This document shows positions 46,253-56,685 of a stretch of 64,000 nt of DNA, in pieces. The stretch covers positions 114,326,219 through 114,390,218 of the forward strand of contig CM056577.1 in the NCBI GenBank assembly GCA_029721435.1. The letters run 5' to 3'. The stretch is from Gymnothorax reevesii (taxonomy: Eukaryota; Chordata; Actinopteri; Anguilliformes; Muraenidae). The notes below the pieces were generated by a model. That model did not search any database, was not told where the DNA came from, and saw only the letters and a list, made by a program, of their open reading frames with translations. Position numbers and translations under genes: made by a program. Within the stretch, counting starts at the first letter, position 1, and every line of letters starts with the position of its first letter.

Positions 46253-46884
46253 AAAGAGGAAGTTGACATACACTTGTGCTGTGCTTTATTGCCGACTGCT
46301 CCACAACCGGATCCAGCACCTTACCACCTTCAGAGGTGGTTTGTTAGATAGGATCACAATTTGTCCTGACAGCATTTTGAGTGCATTTACACCTGTACTT
46401 TCATGTGGTCGAGCGGTATACGATTGCAACCCGATTGCAAAAAACGCATTTTAATATCTGGTGTTAAGGGGCCTATACGTATGTCATCATATCAGATCAG
46501 TTACTCAGACAGCACAGGTGGGTAGTAATAGGCGGATAGCAAGGCAGGGAGAAATAGGTCAGAAACTGGCATGTTTGATAACATGACGTTAAATGAGCGG
46601 ATATTCTGTTTAACCGATGTTCCGGTTTCAAATTTAAGTTAACCAGTATCGTAATTTTTAAATGAAGCTAGCTAGCTCATGTGGCAAATTGGCAAGCATC
46701 GCTGACCTTGTCAGGACTTTTTTGGTTTGAGCAGAATATCGAAGCAGCTCAAATTACACTATGGCTATAGGTAATGCAGGCTAGTTTTACCTTTCCTAGC
46801 TATAAAATCAATTAATGAAAAGGAGCTAGATAGTCGTTTTTCTCTGGCCTCTCAGGGACAACGCTGAATTAAATGCGTTAATAT

Positions 46885-46985
46885 TGCAGGGTTTCCAATT
46901 CTCACATATTTGATGTGAGATGGGTTTAGTATGTCCCGTGTCACATCAGTGAACAATAAATTTCGCTTATTACAATGTATCTCAC
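46885..46985 (+). repeat. fragment resembling the 6-bp-TSD MITE end
   Basis: GCAGGGTTTCCAATTCTCAC then ATATTTGATGTGAG resembles the end and subterminal CTCACATATTTGGCATGAG of the MITE at 42826. No opposite end was found nearby. Confidence 0.45.
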
Positions 46986-48793
46986 ACCTGAAAGTACACC
47001 GGCTTTGGCTAATTTTCGACAATCTTACACGAAGCTTGCCTCAAAAGTTGGCAGCTCTATTAGATGTTACATAAATATACTGTATGTCCTTTCTATCTCA
47101 AAGTTTCAAACGAACGAAGTGAGTAAAGCAAAGAGGAGGAAGTTGACATATTTTCAAAAGGTAGGCGCAATCAGACAGCTTCACTAGGAATACTGTGCAT
47201 TGATGCACTGGCCTTCTCTTTAAATTATTTTTTTATTTATTTTAATGACCTTGCATGTTTCGGTAGCTTTGTTCACAAGTTAATCTAATCAGAATTTAAT
47301 TCATTTATTAAAGTGTCAAGTTGAATTGCTTGAGTAGGTCAAGTTTATCTGTTTTTCAATTTGTCATTTGTGTTGTCATACCTGTACTTGGTTCATAAGA
47401 TGTCAGATTTTGCTGTCTGTGTGCACACATGTGCCTAAAGCCACAGGGCCCGCCTACATCGCAAATCCCAGTTTAACGGTTGGTGCCCGTGGATATATTG
47501 AAGGGAAGCTAGTCAACATTCTCTGCCACCGCTTCTGCTGTACAAAGATGGAAATCAAAAAACTCATCAGCGAACTGCAGGAAGCAGTAGAAAAACATTA
47601 TACTGCATCTGGCTGAAGAGAGATGACCAGATTTAGCTTGAGAGCCAGTAGTTGACACCAGCACCATAGTACCACCTCCAGATGGAGGGGCTGTGCCACT
47701 TCAGAGGAATAGTTCAGGAAGAAGGGCTGAAACTGAAAAGTTGTTCCTCCTGATGATGGTCAGGGTTGGATTCTGGCCACATTGAACATAAATGTAAATG
47801 CAAATGCATCTCCAATCCGCGTACAACAACTCCGAGGATGGAAATTCGTATAGTAAAACTCAGTGGATAAGTCGAATTGGTATGTAAGACGCTGTATATT
47901 TTGTGGGGTCTACTGTCGGTGAAAAGTGTTTCATATCAAAGACTGTGTTATAGTAGCAATTCATTTATATAAATGCATAAACAAGTTGTTCCAAACAATT
48001 TAAATTTATTTTAAACAAAATGGCCATTTCCATTTTGTTCAGCTAAGTCCACGATGTGAAGTTTTTGTGCAGCTTCATTGCTCTTTCCATAAGTTTTCAC
48101 TATGTTGCGGTGGGCAAGAACTAGCCTTGTGCACATTGGTGTTGGGTGCTGCTACTGCTTCTGCATTGGATGTTGACGGATCACCACCAGCAGTAGATCC
48201 CGCAACAAAAATATCTGATATTTTGGCATATTTGTCTGCATCCGCCTGCAGACTCTTCTCTCACTTCTTACTAGCTTCTGAGCACCTCCCTTGCACTTTA
48301 GTCTATCCAATTTTCCTCGACACAACTTCATTGACACTACAGAAGCTGGAACGCAGAAGGGGGGGTGGGTGTTTGCGGAGGGAGGCCTCAGAGATTTCAT
48401 TGGGCCAGACCTGTGTCAGTGTAGAAAATGAACCAATGAGCCACTGTCCATGTGTTACAGGCTGGCGCCGTCGTTAAATTATTATTACATTATTACATCT
48501 TATAAAAATTTTATAAAGTATGATTGCATAAGCCCAAAATGTTGGCCCGGTATGCCAGATTACCAGTCCAACTTTGATTTCCAGGCATGTCCAACTGGGA
48601 GGAGGCCCCGAGGCAGGCCCAGGACATGTTGGTGGGATTATATCTCCCCGCTGGCCTGGGGACGGCTTGGGGTCGTCCAGGTAGAGTTAGAGGAAGTGGC
48701 TGGAGAGGGGCGCTTGGACCTACCTGCTTAGTCCTTCACCTCCACGACTCGGTCCTGGATAAACGGCAGAAAATGGATGGATGCTTTTTCACA

Positions 48794-48848
48794 CTGCAGG
48801 GGAAAAGTATTTGCCCCCTTCCCAATTTCTTCTGTTTTTGCTGTAATA
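48794..48848 (+). repeat. orphan Tc1-like end
   Basis: GGGGAAAAGTATTTGCCCCC and TTCCCAATTTCTTCTGTTTT match the terminal repeat of the Tc1-like element at 33668-35033. Only this end is present. Confidence 0.6.
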
Positions 48849-48850
48849 TT

Positions 48851-49320
48851 TGGGTGGCTCGACTGTGCAGCGGGTAGCACTGCTACCTTGCAGCGAGAAG
48901 GTCGTGAGTGTGAATCTGGCCTGGGGCCTTTCTGTTACAAGTTTGCATGTTCTCCCATTGTTCTCGTGGGTTTCCTCTTGGTAAGGGAGACTGGGGTCCG
49001 ATGAGCCATGGAGACCAATGAGCCATATCACTATTTTGCAATCAATCGATGCAAAATGTGTTTAAAATAAGCAAAATAGTGATGTGGCTCATTTATCCCC
49101 ATGACTCATCAGTCAATGGTCAAATATTTTGACTATTTTAAGCAGCTCTTTTATCGATTTATCGCAAAGTAGTGATATGGCTCATTGGTCCCCATGGCTC
49201 ATCGGACCCCAGCCTCCCCTACTTTGGTTTCCTCCCAGAGTCCAAAGACATACATAGTCAGCTGGTTGGGGACTCTGAGCTGCCCATTGGTATGAATTAG
49301 TAGTATGTGAACATGAGATT
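48851..49320 (+). repeat. SINE-like repeat (copy 3), split by a palindromic MITE
   Basis: The left part has GCGGGTAGCACTGCTACCTT, GGGGCCTTTCTGTTACAAGT and TTTGCATGTTCTCCCATTG. The right part has GGTTTCCTCCCAGAGTCCAA, AGACATACATAGTCAGCTGG and GGGGACTCTGAGCTGCCCAT. These are consecutive segments of one repeat type; the interruption is the element at 48982-49222. Confidence 0.7.
48982..49222. mobile_element. 241-bp palindromic MITE
   Basis: Arms starting CTGGGGTCCGATGAGCCATG (about 48991) and its reverse complement near the right end (about 49189-49213) agree over about 55 bases, continuing GAGACCAATGAGCCATATCA and CTATTTTGC with very few differences. Internal GTGATGTGGCTCATTTATCC adds a third partial copy of the motif. 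The strand could form one long hairpin. It interrupts a SINE-like repeat. Confidence 0.85.
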
Positions 49321-49484
49321 GCTGAAAGTGTCATTGAACAAAATAGAATCAATATTTGTCATATTTAAATTTTTCAAATTTTATTTCTTGAAAGTTAAGA
49401 CTTATTCAAAACCTATACCGCCCATTTGAAAAATAATGGCACCACTGTTCTTTGCAGAATTGTTTTATGTAATTCATTTTTACC

Positions 49485-50106
49485 TTCGCCAGCGACTTCA
49501 CTGACGAAGGTAATGTTTTGATCCCCGTGTATTTATTTGTTTGTGTGTCTGTCTGTATGTGTATCGAATAACTCAAAAAGTACCAAACGGAATTTCATAA
49601 AATTTGGTGGGTTGATTTGGCATGACCTGAGGATCAATCGATTAGATTTTGGGAGTGATCGGGTCAAAGGTCAAGGTCAAGGCCACGAAAAGGTCAAAAC
49701 CGACTTTCGGCCATATCTCGGTCAATTTTTATCCGATCGGCATGAAACCAACGCCAGTGGCGAGGGATTCAGTGGCGTCGGCGAAGGTATGCGCTCTACC
49801 GAGTGCACGTTCTAGTTTGTTTGTGTATCTGTCTGTGTGTATGTATGTGTATCGAATAACTCAAAAAGTACCAAACGGAATTTCATAAAATTTGGTGGGT
49901 TGATTTGGCATGACCCGAGGATCAATCGATTAGATTTTGGGAGTGATCGGGTCAAAGGTCAAGGTCAAGGCCACGAAAAGGTCAAAACCAACTTTCGGCC
50001 ATATCTCGGTCAATTTTTATCCGATCGGCAGGAAACCAACGCCAGTGGCGAGGGATTCAGTGGCGTCGGCGAAGGTATGCGCTCTACCGAGTGCCCGTTC
50101 TAGTTT
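49485..50106 (+). repeat. 288-bp tandem duplication of a dispersed repeat
   Basis: Two units (about 49533-49820 and 49821-50108) share GTATCGAATAACTCAAAAAG, ATTTGGTGGGTTGATTTGGC, GGGTCAAAGGTCAAGGTCAA and GCGAAGGTATGCGCTCTACC. They differ at only a few positions (for example CTGAGG/CCGAGG, CATGAAA/CAGGAAA). The left edge begins with TTCGCCAGCGACTTCACTGA followed by CGAAGG, an inverted pair of short motifs. Two overlapping frames are open in each unit only because the sequence is duplicated; no protein family. Confidence 0.88.
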
Positions 50107-53100
50107 GAATGTTTTTTAGCATAAACTGCCAGTGTAAGGTTGGGCCATGTAGGTTGAGAGGTTGAGAAAGTCGGTTGAGAGAGCTTTTCTCCTTGTTTTC
50201 TCATTGCTTAAAAGCTGTACTTTGTTTCCACTCAGGTTACCGTTGTCTAAAATGTTCCAAACTTTTATTTGTCCTTGGAAGCTTTTACCACAGGTTTTTA
50301 CCTCTTTTGTGTTTCTCTCTTATCTGGGCTGCTTGTGGCTCTCTCTCTCGCTGGTCGCGGCGCCTGGGCTCCTGTCACCGCCCATTACAAGAGCTCAGGG
50401 AAATTATTTTTAAAGCAGCCAAATAGTGATGAAATTTAAACTGCTTTATTAATTATGGATCCTAAAAATAAGTTGCATTTGCTAGAGTGTAGGAAGATAA
50501 TTACTGGTCATGCAGGCGATGATATGATTTTTTACATTATGCATATAGCTCTCGGAAACGGAAAGCGATAGCATTGTTTGAAGTGTTAGAAACGACTGCG
50601 GCTGAGGTTTTTCATGAAGCTGGGGCTCCTGAGACCTATTTAATCAATTATGGCCATTTGCTGTGCTGCAGCGCACGTTATCCTCTGGTCTCTTTGTGCT
50701 GATTTATGTTCCCTGTTTTTCATATTTTTTGAAGTTGAGTACAGGCATTTCTAAGACTTAAAATTTTCTGTTTTTGATTGTGTGTCACATCTGTCATTAA
50801 CCTAATCAACATTTCATGCACATTATTCAACTTAAATACAGAGCTGACTTTCGGCAAAAGTTCACCACCTATCACATTAAAAGGCTCATTTTATGGCGCT
50901 TAATTGCACAAGTGTATATCATGGCTTTGAGAAAGCCCTTTTGATAGAATTGCTTATTATAGCATAGCCATTATGTGGCTACATTACAGCAGAATCATTA
51001 CATTGGCACTTTGTAGCCAGGATATAATGAGGAATCAGGAATGAATAGAGGTTTATCGATACTGAATTAAACTTTTTTCCCCTTAATTGGGCCCCTGTAA
51101 ATCTCCAAGATACAGTGCGGTCAGATTGTTCTCTCCCAAATGCTTTACGGTTGCACGCTGTTCCTCGGCAGGGCCTGCTGTAAATATTTTGAAAGAGTAC
51201 TGTTGTGTACTGATAAGGAATGTACACGGGGGCTGGCTGAGAACAGCTTGCTGACAAAGCAATTGAGGAATTTATACCAAATGCTTAATTATGCACAGTT
51301 TATCTCATAGCTAAAAGTAAAAGAAAAAGCTTTTTCAGAACATTAGGGGCTCCACTTTATTGGCGCTGTTATTGTTATGGTTATTGTTATTGTTGTTTTC
51401 ATATAGGGAGGAGGGAAGGGGGAGATTGCTTTACATCTTTTTGTCTTTCGTTTGCCCGGTTTCATTCCAGCGGCCAATTGGAGACCTATTTCTCGCTTTG
51501 TGATTATTACTGTCGGAACATTTGCAGTGCTTTCATGCCAATCCAAAGAGGGATGTCACTAGATATTGCTTTGAATTTTGTGTTGCAAATTTGCTCTGGG
51601 CCTAACTGCACTTTACCGTCTTATCTGTCATTACAGGAAGCATTTTGGTTCAGTCATACTGACTTGTTATTTATTTATCAACCTTCTTTTTTATGAAGAG
51701 TGATGTCTGATGGCCCCATTCTTTGACTTTGGGAATGAAGACTAATCTTTGTTGCCGACGCCATTTCTCTGCTGCAAATAAATGAAAGGCTGAATTCTGG
51801 GAGTTTGAATCTCATTTTCGTTGTGAGTGCTGAAGGACGTGTCACTCCTGGGGCCTGAAAATGGATAGCCACCTCGGGGGGTTCATTAGCCAAAGCTGAG
51901 CTGTCATTTTCACTCTGCTTCTCGAAGGGGAGTCGGGCCTCAGAAACTCGCTTTGTTTTATTTACTCGCTCAGCCGACTCTCCATTCCTGGGAAGACTGA
52001 CGGTCCAACACATTTCAGAAGTTATCCATTTATAACTGCCGAAATTTTCCTTGCAGTTTCGGCCGCGGTAAAATGCGTAGCTGAGGGGTACAGTGGGGTT
52101 CTCATGAGGGATTCTAGCGCGTGCTCCTCACAGATTCTAATCAGCGTGTGACTCAGGCTCTGCCTCGGTATTCTTCTTCCACAGGTGAGATTGAATAAAA
52201 ACCCGGATTGCAAATGACAAGGACATTTTTCACTAGGCTTCCCACTCACACAGGGCTGAGTGTAACTGAATCTCTGCTGAGAACTGCATTGCTGGGAGAA
52301 CTCTGCATATAAAGCAGATGCATGCAGACATCAGTGCGAGACTGGATCAGGTGTTCATGCTGCTAACAACAAGCATGGATTGGGCATTATAGTGTGTCTC
52401 ATCAGTTTCACCCTTGCTCTTATCTTATCTTATCTTTATACTATAAACTATGTTCATAGCAGTGAAAAATATTAGCTAGCTAACACCCGACAGGTTCAAG
52501 TGTAACTGTTTGTTGTCAGTCAGTGCTTCCCAACTCGGCTCTTGAGATATAGTTATCTCAGTTTTCATCGGAACCCAGATTTTGCATGCCTAATTCAACT
52601 AAACAGCAGCTCAATGAGATCTCTGGCTGTTGAATGGACCTCTTACGGATCCACTGTCCGTAGTCTGTAAGAGGTAAACCCCTGATGACTCTTTAACAGT
52701 GTGGCTCGCAGTGTCATATTTAATCATTAGCATCTCAAACGATAAGTGTTTATCAAACACTGACATAATTTTCACTCAGACAGTTTATTGCAGGACTTGC
52801 TGAAGCCTCCTCAAAAAAAAAAAAAAAACTGTGCAAGACTCCTGTTTAGTTGTGAGGACGGAGCTGAGGAACATGGCGTATTTGGAGATGCTGAAGATTC
52901 TGTATTGTATTCCTGGGGTTCCTTCAACCTTCAGGCAGGATTCAGGCAGCTGCTCGGTGAGCTGGATGAGGTTTGGACATCAAAGCTGCGACAGCCTCTT
53001 CTGGAAGCCATTACAGCCACCCACTCAGCCTTGAGAATTATGCTGGTTCTTGTGTGTGCATAAACAGGATCGCAGGTGGTGGACAAGAATGGATTGAAGG

Positions 53101-53246
53101 CCAGACATCCTTCTCAGAAGCCGAATGCGGGCTTTGCTGAAATAACTCTAATGAAATCATGGTGATGCTGCAACAGCGTTCTCCACGGGAGGAGAGGGGG
53201 TTTGTGTAACAGATTAAAAAGGAGGATGGAACTTCTTTGTCACTAA
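50107..53246. other. unassigned low-repeat stretch
   Basis: The longest interval without a recognisable repeat. ORFs up to 111 codons on both strands (51678-52013 minus, 50162-50413 plus) show no domain. A TTATTG-rich microsatellite-like stretch lies at 51367-51397 and an A15 run at 52815-52829. It could hold intronic or regulatory host DNA, but I cannot support an exon. Confidence 0.45.
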
Positions 53247-53640
53247 TGTACAAAACCCGATTCCAATGAAGTTAGGACGTTGTGTAAAACACGAATAAAA
53301 ACAGAATACAATGATTTGCAAATCCTTTTGAACATATTTTCAATTGAATACCCTTAAAAGACAAAATATTTAATGTTGAAACATAATTTTTTTATTGGAA
53401 ATATTTACTCAATTTGAATTTGATGCCTGCAAAACGTTCCAAAAAAGCTGGGACAGGGGCATGCTTAGCACTGTTACATCACCTTTCCTTTTAACAACAC
53501 TCAGTAAGCGTTTGGGAACTAATTGTAGAAGCTTTGTCAGTAAAATTCTCTCCTATTTTGCTTGATGTACGACAACGGGAGTCTCCGTTATCATACTTTG
53601 CGCTTTACAATGCGCCACAAATTTTGAGTGGGAAACATTA
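53247..53640 (-). repeat. Tc1-like end fragment
   Basis: CAAAACCCGATTCCAATGAA, ACAGAATACAATGATTTGCA, then GGGACAGGGGCATGCTTAGC and TTGCTTGATGTACGACAACG, ending near AATGCGCCACAAATTTTGAG, match in order the end and adjoining transposase region of the family at 31271-32813 (same CAACCCC/CAAAACCC-type end). The other end is missing. Confidence 0.65.
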
Positions 53641-53699
53641 AGAAAATGTAGCCTTTTCAAGTTCATATTTCTTGTGTAGCAAACCATTTTTTATACAGG

Positions 53700-54020
53700 C
53701 CCCTGATTGTAAGTGTGCTTTGGTTTTTGTTGTTTATCAAGCAAACCCTGTCTGTGCATGAATGATGTCTGCGATTGGTACACTTATGAGCCAAAACATT
53801 ACAATACGCTCACAGATGGATACGGGAGAAATGGGACCTGAGCAAAATCATGAGTGACAACTGAGTCAGAGCATCTCCAAATCGGCTAGGCTTTTTGGGG
53901 TGCTCCCAATCAGCAGCGGTGAGTTCATAGGAACAAGGGTTGGCTGCCCAAGGTGCTTCAACAGGTGAAGGCAGCTGGGGTTATTCTGTCTGGTCAGAGC
54001 AGGCAGAATGGCTCAAGTTG
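53700..54020 (+). repeat. degenerate repeat fragment
   Basis: ATGAGCCAAAACATTACAAT, GAGCATCTCCAAATCGGCTA and GGGGTGCTCCCAATCAGCAG recall a widespread fish DNA-transposon segment, but no ends were found. Confidence 0.35.
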
Positions 54021-54022
54021 TA

Positions 54023-54203
54023 CAGCCCCAATTCCAAAAAAGTTGTGATGCTATGTAAATTGTAATTAAAAACAGAATGCAATTATGTGCAAATCTCATA
54101 AACCCATGTTTTATTCATAATAGAACATAGGCAACGTATCAGATGTTGAAAATTTTACCATTTCATGAAAAATATTAACTCATTTTGAATTTTAAAGCCC
54201 ACT
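54023..54203 (+). repeat. orphan Tc1-like end
   Basis: CAGCCCCAATTCCAAAAAAG after TA, followed by AAACAGAATGCAATTATGTG and CATTTCATGAAAAATATTAAC. Same general end type as 31271-32813 and 53247-53640. Right end absent; it stops where the repeat at 54215 begins. Confidence 0.65.
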
Positions 54204-54214
54204 TCTGTGTACTG

Positions 54215-54415
54215 CGTCCACAAGGAAATCTCCATATTTCAGCAGAAATTTGCGCATTATTTGACCGAAACTGTTACCATGGCAACCAAAATTGATAGGT
54301 GTCATAACTTAAGCATGCCACGTGTACATACCAAATACGTATGAAAGCAATCAGTGAAAAATTACAGCCAGAACAGCGTCCACAAGGAAGTGTCTCTGGA
54401 CCTGGATGCGGCAGC
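54215..54415 (-). repeat. unnamed dispersed repeat, copy A
   Basis: Matches the reverse complement of 61757-61930. Shared blocks: TTGCGCATTATT, GGCAACCAAAATTGATAGGT (against CAACCAAAATCGATAGATG), CATAACTTAAG, ATACCAAAT, AATTACAGCC and CAGCGTCCACAAGG. Copy A also carries a second GCGTCCACAAGG near its left edge (54217-54228), so the motif brackets about 170 bp. Confidence 0.7.
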
Positions 54416-55607
54416 GAAGACAACAAGTATGAATCCATAGTAGCCGCCCGACTTAATCGTAGCCTAATTGTAGACTAAACACGACACAGCTAAGAGCTGA
54501 AAAGACTCCTAGGCATTGTGACGCAGGCCACACTAGAGTCAATGTTCCACAGGGCATTATCTGTTTAAAAAAATAATATATATTTCTTAATATACATGAA
54601 ATTATTTGGCATTTCAAATAGCAGCCACCTAGTACCTTCGCTGATATTAGGCTGCATATGTTTTCAGAAAATTGAAGTTGAGATCTGAAAAACTTAAGTG
54701 CAAAAAAATGGAAAGGATGCAATAATAAGTGAAGATGTAAAATATGTCCATTTACAATTGTAGCAGACACTCAATGATCATAAGCATTCATCATCAAACT
54801 GCTTGCTGCCCGAACCCCCAGTAAGGAGTGTGCAGAGAGGGATATTCTCCTAAGTAAGGTTAGCTAACAGTGAGTGGCAGGTGCAATTTAAAGACCCAAC
54901 CAAGTTTTTATTCACATATTTTGCGAATGGGCATACAGGACTCATTAATTCATCCATTTTTTTGTGGGTTAGGCAGAAGAGAATGTATGACAGCAGAAAA
55001 ATGGGCTCAATGTTGATTTGTGGATTGCAGACAGGTGGCAGAATGACAGATGGGGTGGGGGGGTGCGGGTGGAGTAGGGTCAAATGGTTGAACTGATTAA
55101 CTGACAGCTATTACAGTTAAAATTGAAATTCCTGGTAATTGAACAGGTCTGAGCGATGGGCCCAGACCAATAGAAATGAAAAATGAATATTTCATGCTTC
55201 TGGCAGTAAAGCTGCCTAGAAGGCAGCTGCAGACAGAAATCTGTGATAATGAAAATGATGTAAAGAAAGTGATTCCTTCTTACCCTTTGGATTTAATTCA
55301 TCTCATGGTTCAACAGGAATCTGGCTTTTTATCACCCAATGTAATGATATCGCAATATTGCGCTTGTCAAAACAAAAATTAAAAAATTTCTCAGACTTGA
55401 AATGACACTTGCATGTGTATGTGTGTGTGAGAGACGTGCACATGTGTATGTGTATGACGCAATATCACCAATGTGTATTTTCAGAAAACTTTTCTAGAAA
55501 TGGGCCCAATGGTGTTTTATAATTTGAACCTTAAGTGTTTTACTCTCAGTGTGCAGCAAGATGCCCCAAAATGCAACCATTTATATGCAGTATATGAATA
55601 TTACTGC
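54416..55607. other. unassigned stretch
   Basis: No supported gene. GT-rich stretch at 55410-55460. Short frames without motifs. Confidence 0.45.
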
Positions 55608-56091
55608 TGTAATGTGAAAAGAAGCCACTAGATGGCAGTATTGACTTTTTTTGTTAAGCCCAGAATGGAGCTAGGTTTGGGCATGTCCTGGGCATGTCTG
55701 AAATGGAAAGTCCCAGAGAATTGAAAAAAGGTCTGAAAGGTGGGAGGGGTCTGCAAAGGAGTATATAAGGAGGAAAATTTAGGGAGTAAAGTAGCAGGAG
55801 AAATTGCAGGGAGAAGGATACATTTGACCAGACCTTTCACTTTTTTCAAGACCTGTGAAGCTTTTTGTGGATTTTTCCCTGTGTTGGAGCATTTTCCTCA
55901 CCCGGAACATCACCAAGCAACCCAACCAAAGGGGCAGTAAATATTTTTTTTCTAGTTTATATCAACCTTGCTCAGTAGAGTAGATAGTAGATTAGTTAAA
56001 AGTCTTTTTTTAATTAAATGTGTTTAAGTTTTAAAATTGTGTCTGTCATCCCTTGCTGTTGTAAATGTCATAACAAATTGGGGCCATAACA
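55608..56091 (+). repeat. solo LTR of the Gmr1-like family
   Basis: Begins TGTAATGTGAAAAGAAGCC and ends GGGGCCATAACA, with a 4-bp duplication CTGC (55604-55607 and 56092-56095). Its order matches the LTR at 21006-21497 in reverse: CACTAGATGGCAGTATT, GGGCATGTCCTGGGCATGTC, GGAGTATATAAGGAGG, CATCACCAAGC, CATCCCTTGCTGTTG. It is clearly diverged from that LTR, so it is a distinct and older insertion that lost its interior by LTR recombination. Confidence 0.9.
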
Positions 56092-56436
56092 CTGCACATA
56101 CTGTTTAATCATGGCGGAACACTGAGAACATGTTCAACTTTTTTAAACCCTTTTGCAAAGAGTTATCCTATTTAAAGGTGACCTAGAATGAAAAATCGTT
56201 TTTACCCTGTCTATGTTGAATAACGGTAGTCTACCTGCATTCAAGAACATAGGAAACATGCTAGGCATTCTGAACATCTCTGTTTCATAGAAATTCCTCT
56301 AATAAAACTGACCGCCAGAAAACGTGCCAATCTGAACAACGCATACATATGATGTAATATTTATCTCACTGCCCCCCCCCCACCACCCCACTCTCATTCC
56401 CTTTCCTCCCCTTCAAAATAATTTGCATACACGTCT

Positions 56437-56685
56437 TTATGCAATTTCATCGCTTCCAATCCCTCAGCAAAGACATGCGTGAGAATTCCAGAGTCATAAT
56501 CGATTTCCGTGTCACTAGTTTGGAAATCCAGCATAATGCACGTGAAACGGATTAACTTATTGCACAATGACTTACATTCCGCAAATGAATTTCTTCAGTG
56601 CGCTTTGATTGAATGCTTGCTTACTATGACACAGGAACGTCAATGCGAGAGACTCACTCTGAATGCGTAAACCTTGGCAGCTCTG
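56437..56685 (+). repeat. half copy of the 6-bp-TSD MITE
   Basis: The right end reads ACCTTGGCAGCTCTG, matching the ACTTGGCATCTCTG end of the MITE at 2043-3291. Inward it shares ATCGCTTCCAATCCCTCAG, GAGTCATAATCGATTTCC and GTGAAACGGATTAAC. It starts abruptly at the middle of the element; the left half is absent. In this copy the gag-patch site occurs once, confirming that the duplication at 2224-2958 is secondary. Confidence 0.72.

Larger units (their letters stand above)
46036..48576. mobile_element. hAT-type non-autonomous transposon
   Basis: The left end CATTGCTGGACTGG and, from the right, CAAAGTTGGACTGG are inverted repeats of CA...TG type. The 8-bp flanks TTTTCCAG (46028-46035) and ATTTCCAG (48577-48584) differ at one base. 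Both features fit hAT. It splits the Rex3-like LINE precisely. The 2541-bp interior shows no hAT transposase or BED finger. It contains a SINE-like fragment (46165-46252) and a piece resembling the 6-bp-TSD MITE (46885-46985), so it is itself composite. Confidence 0.82.
45396..48781 (+). pseudogene. Rex3/RTE-type LINE, split by a hAT-type element
   Basis: The left part (45396-46027) reads GGLRIASLVFADDVVLLAS with an intact ADD box, then DRFAAECEAVGMSISTSKSE, and in broken frames AAEMSFLYRVARLALRDSVR. The right part (48585-48781) reads ACPTGRRPRGRPRTCWWDYI, LAWGRLG and ELEEVAGEG, the Rex3 C-terminus, and ends with a GGATGGATG tail (about 48773-48781) typical of Rex3/RTE LINEs. The two parts join at the hAT insertion (46036-48576). 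Several stops; 5'-truncated. Confidence 0.88.

Noticed and set aside
49537..50119. Two similar ORFs in tandem suggesting a duplicated small gene
   Set aside because: Both frames of each unit are duplicated equally, and the unit is a non-coding dispersed repeat.
51367..51397. CRISPR-like or satellite array
   Set aside because: Only a short degenerate TTATTG run; no spaced repeats, and the genome is clearly animal.
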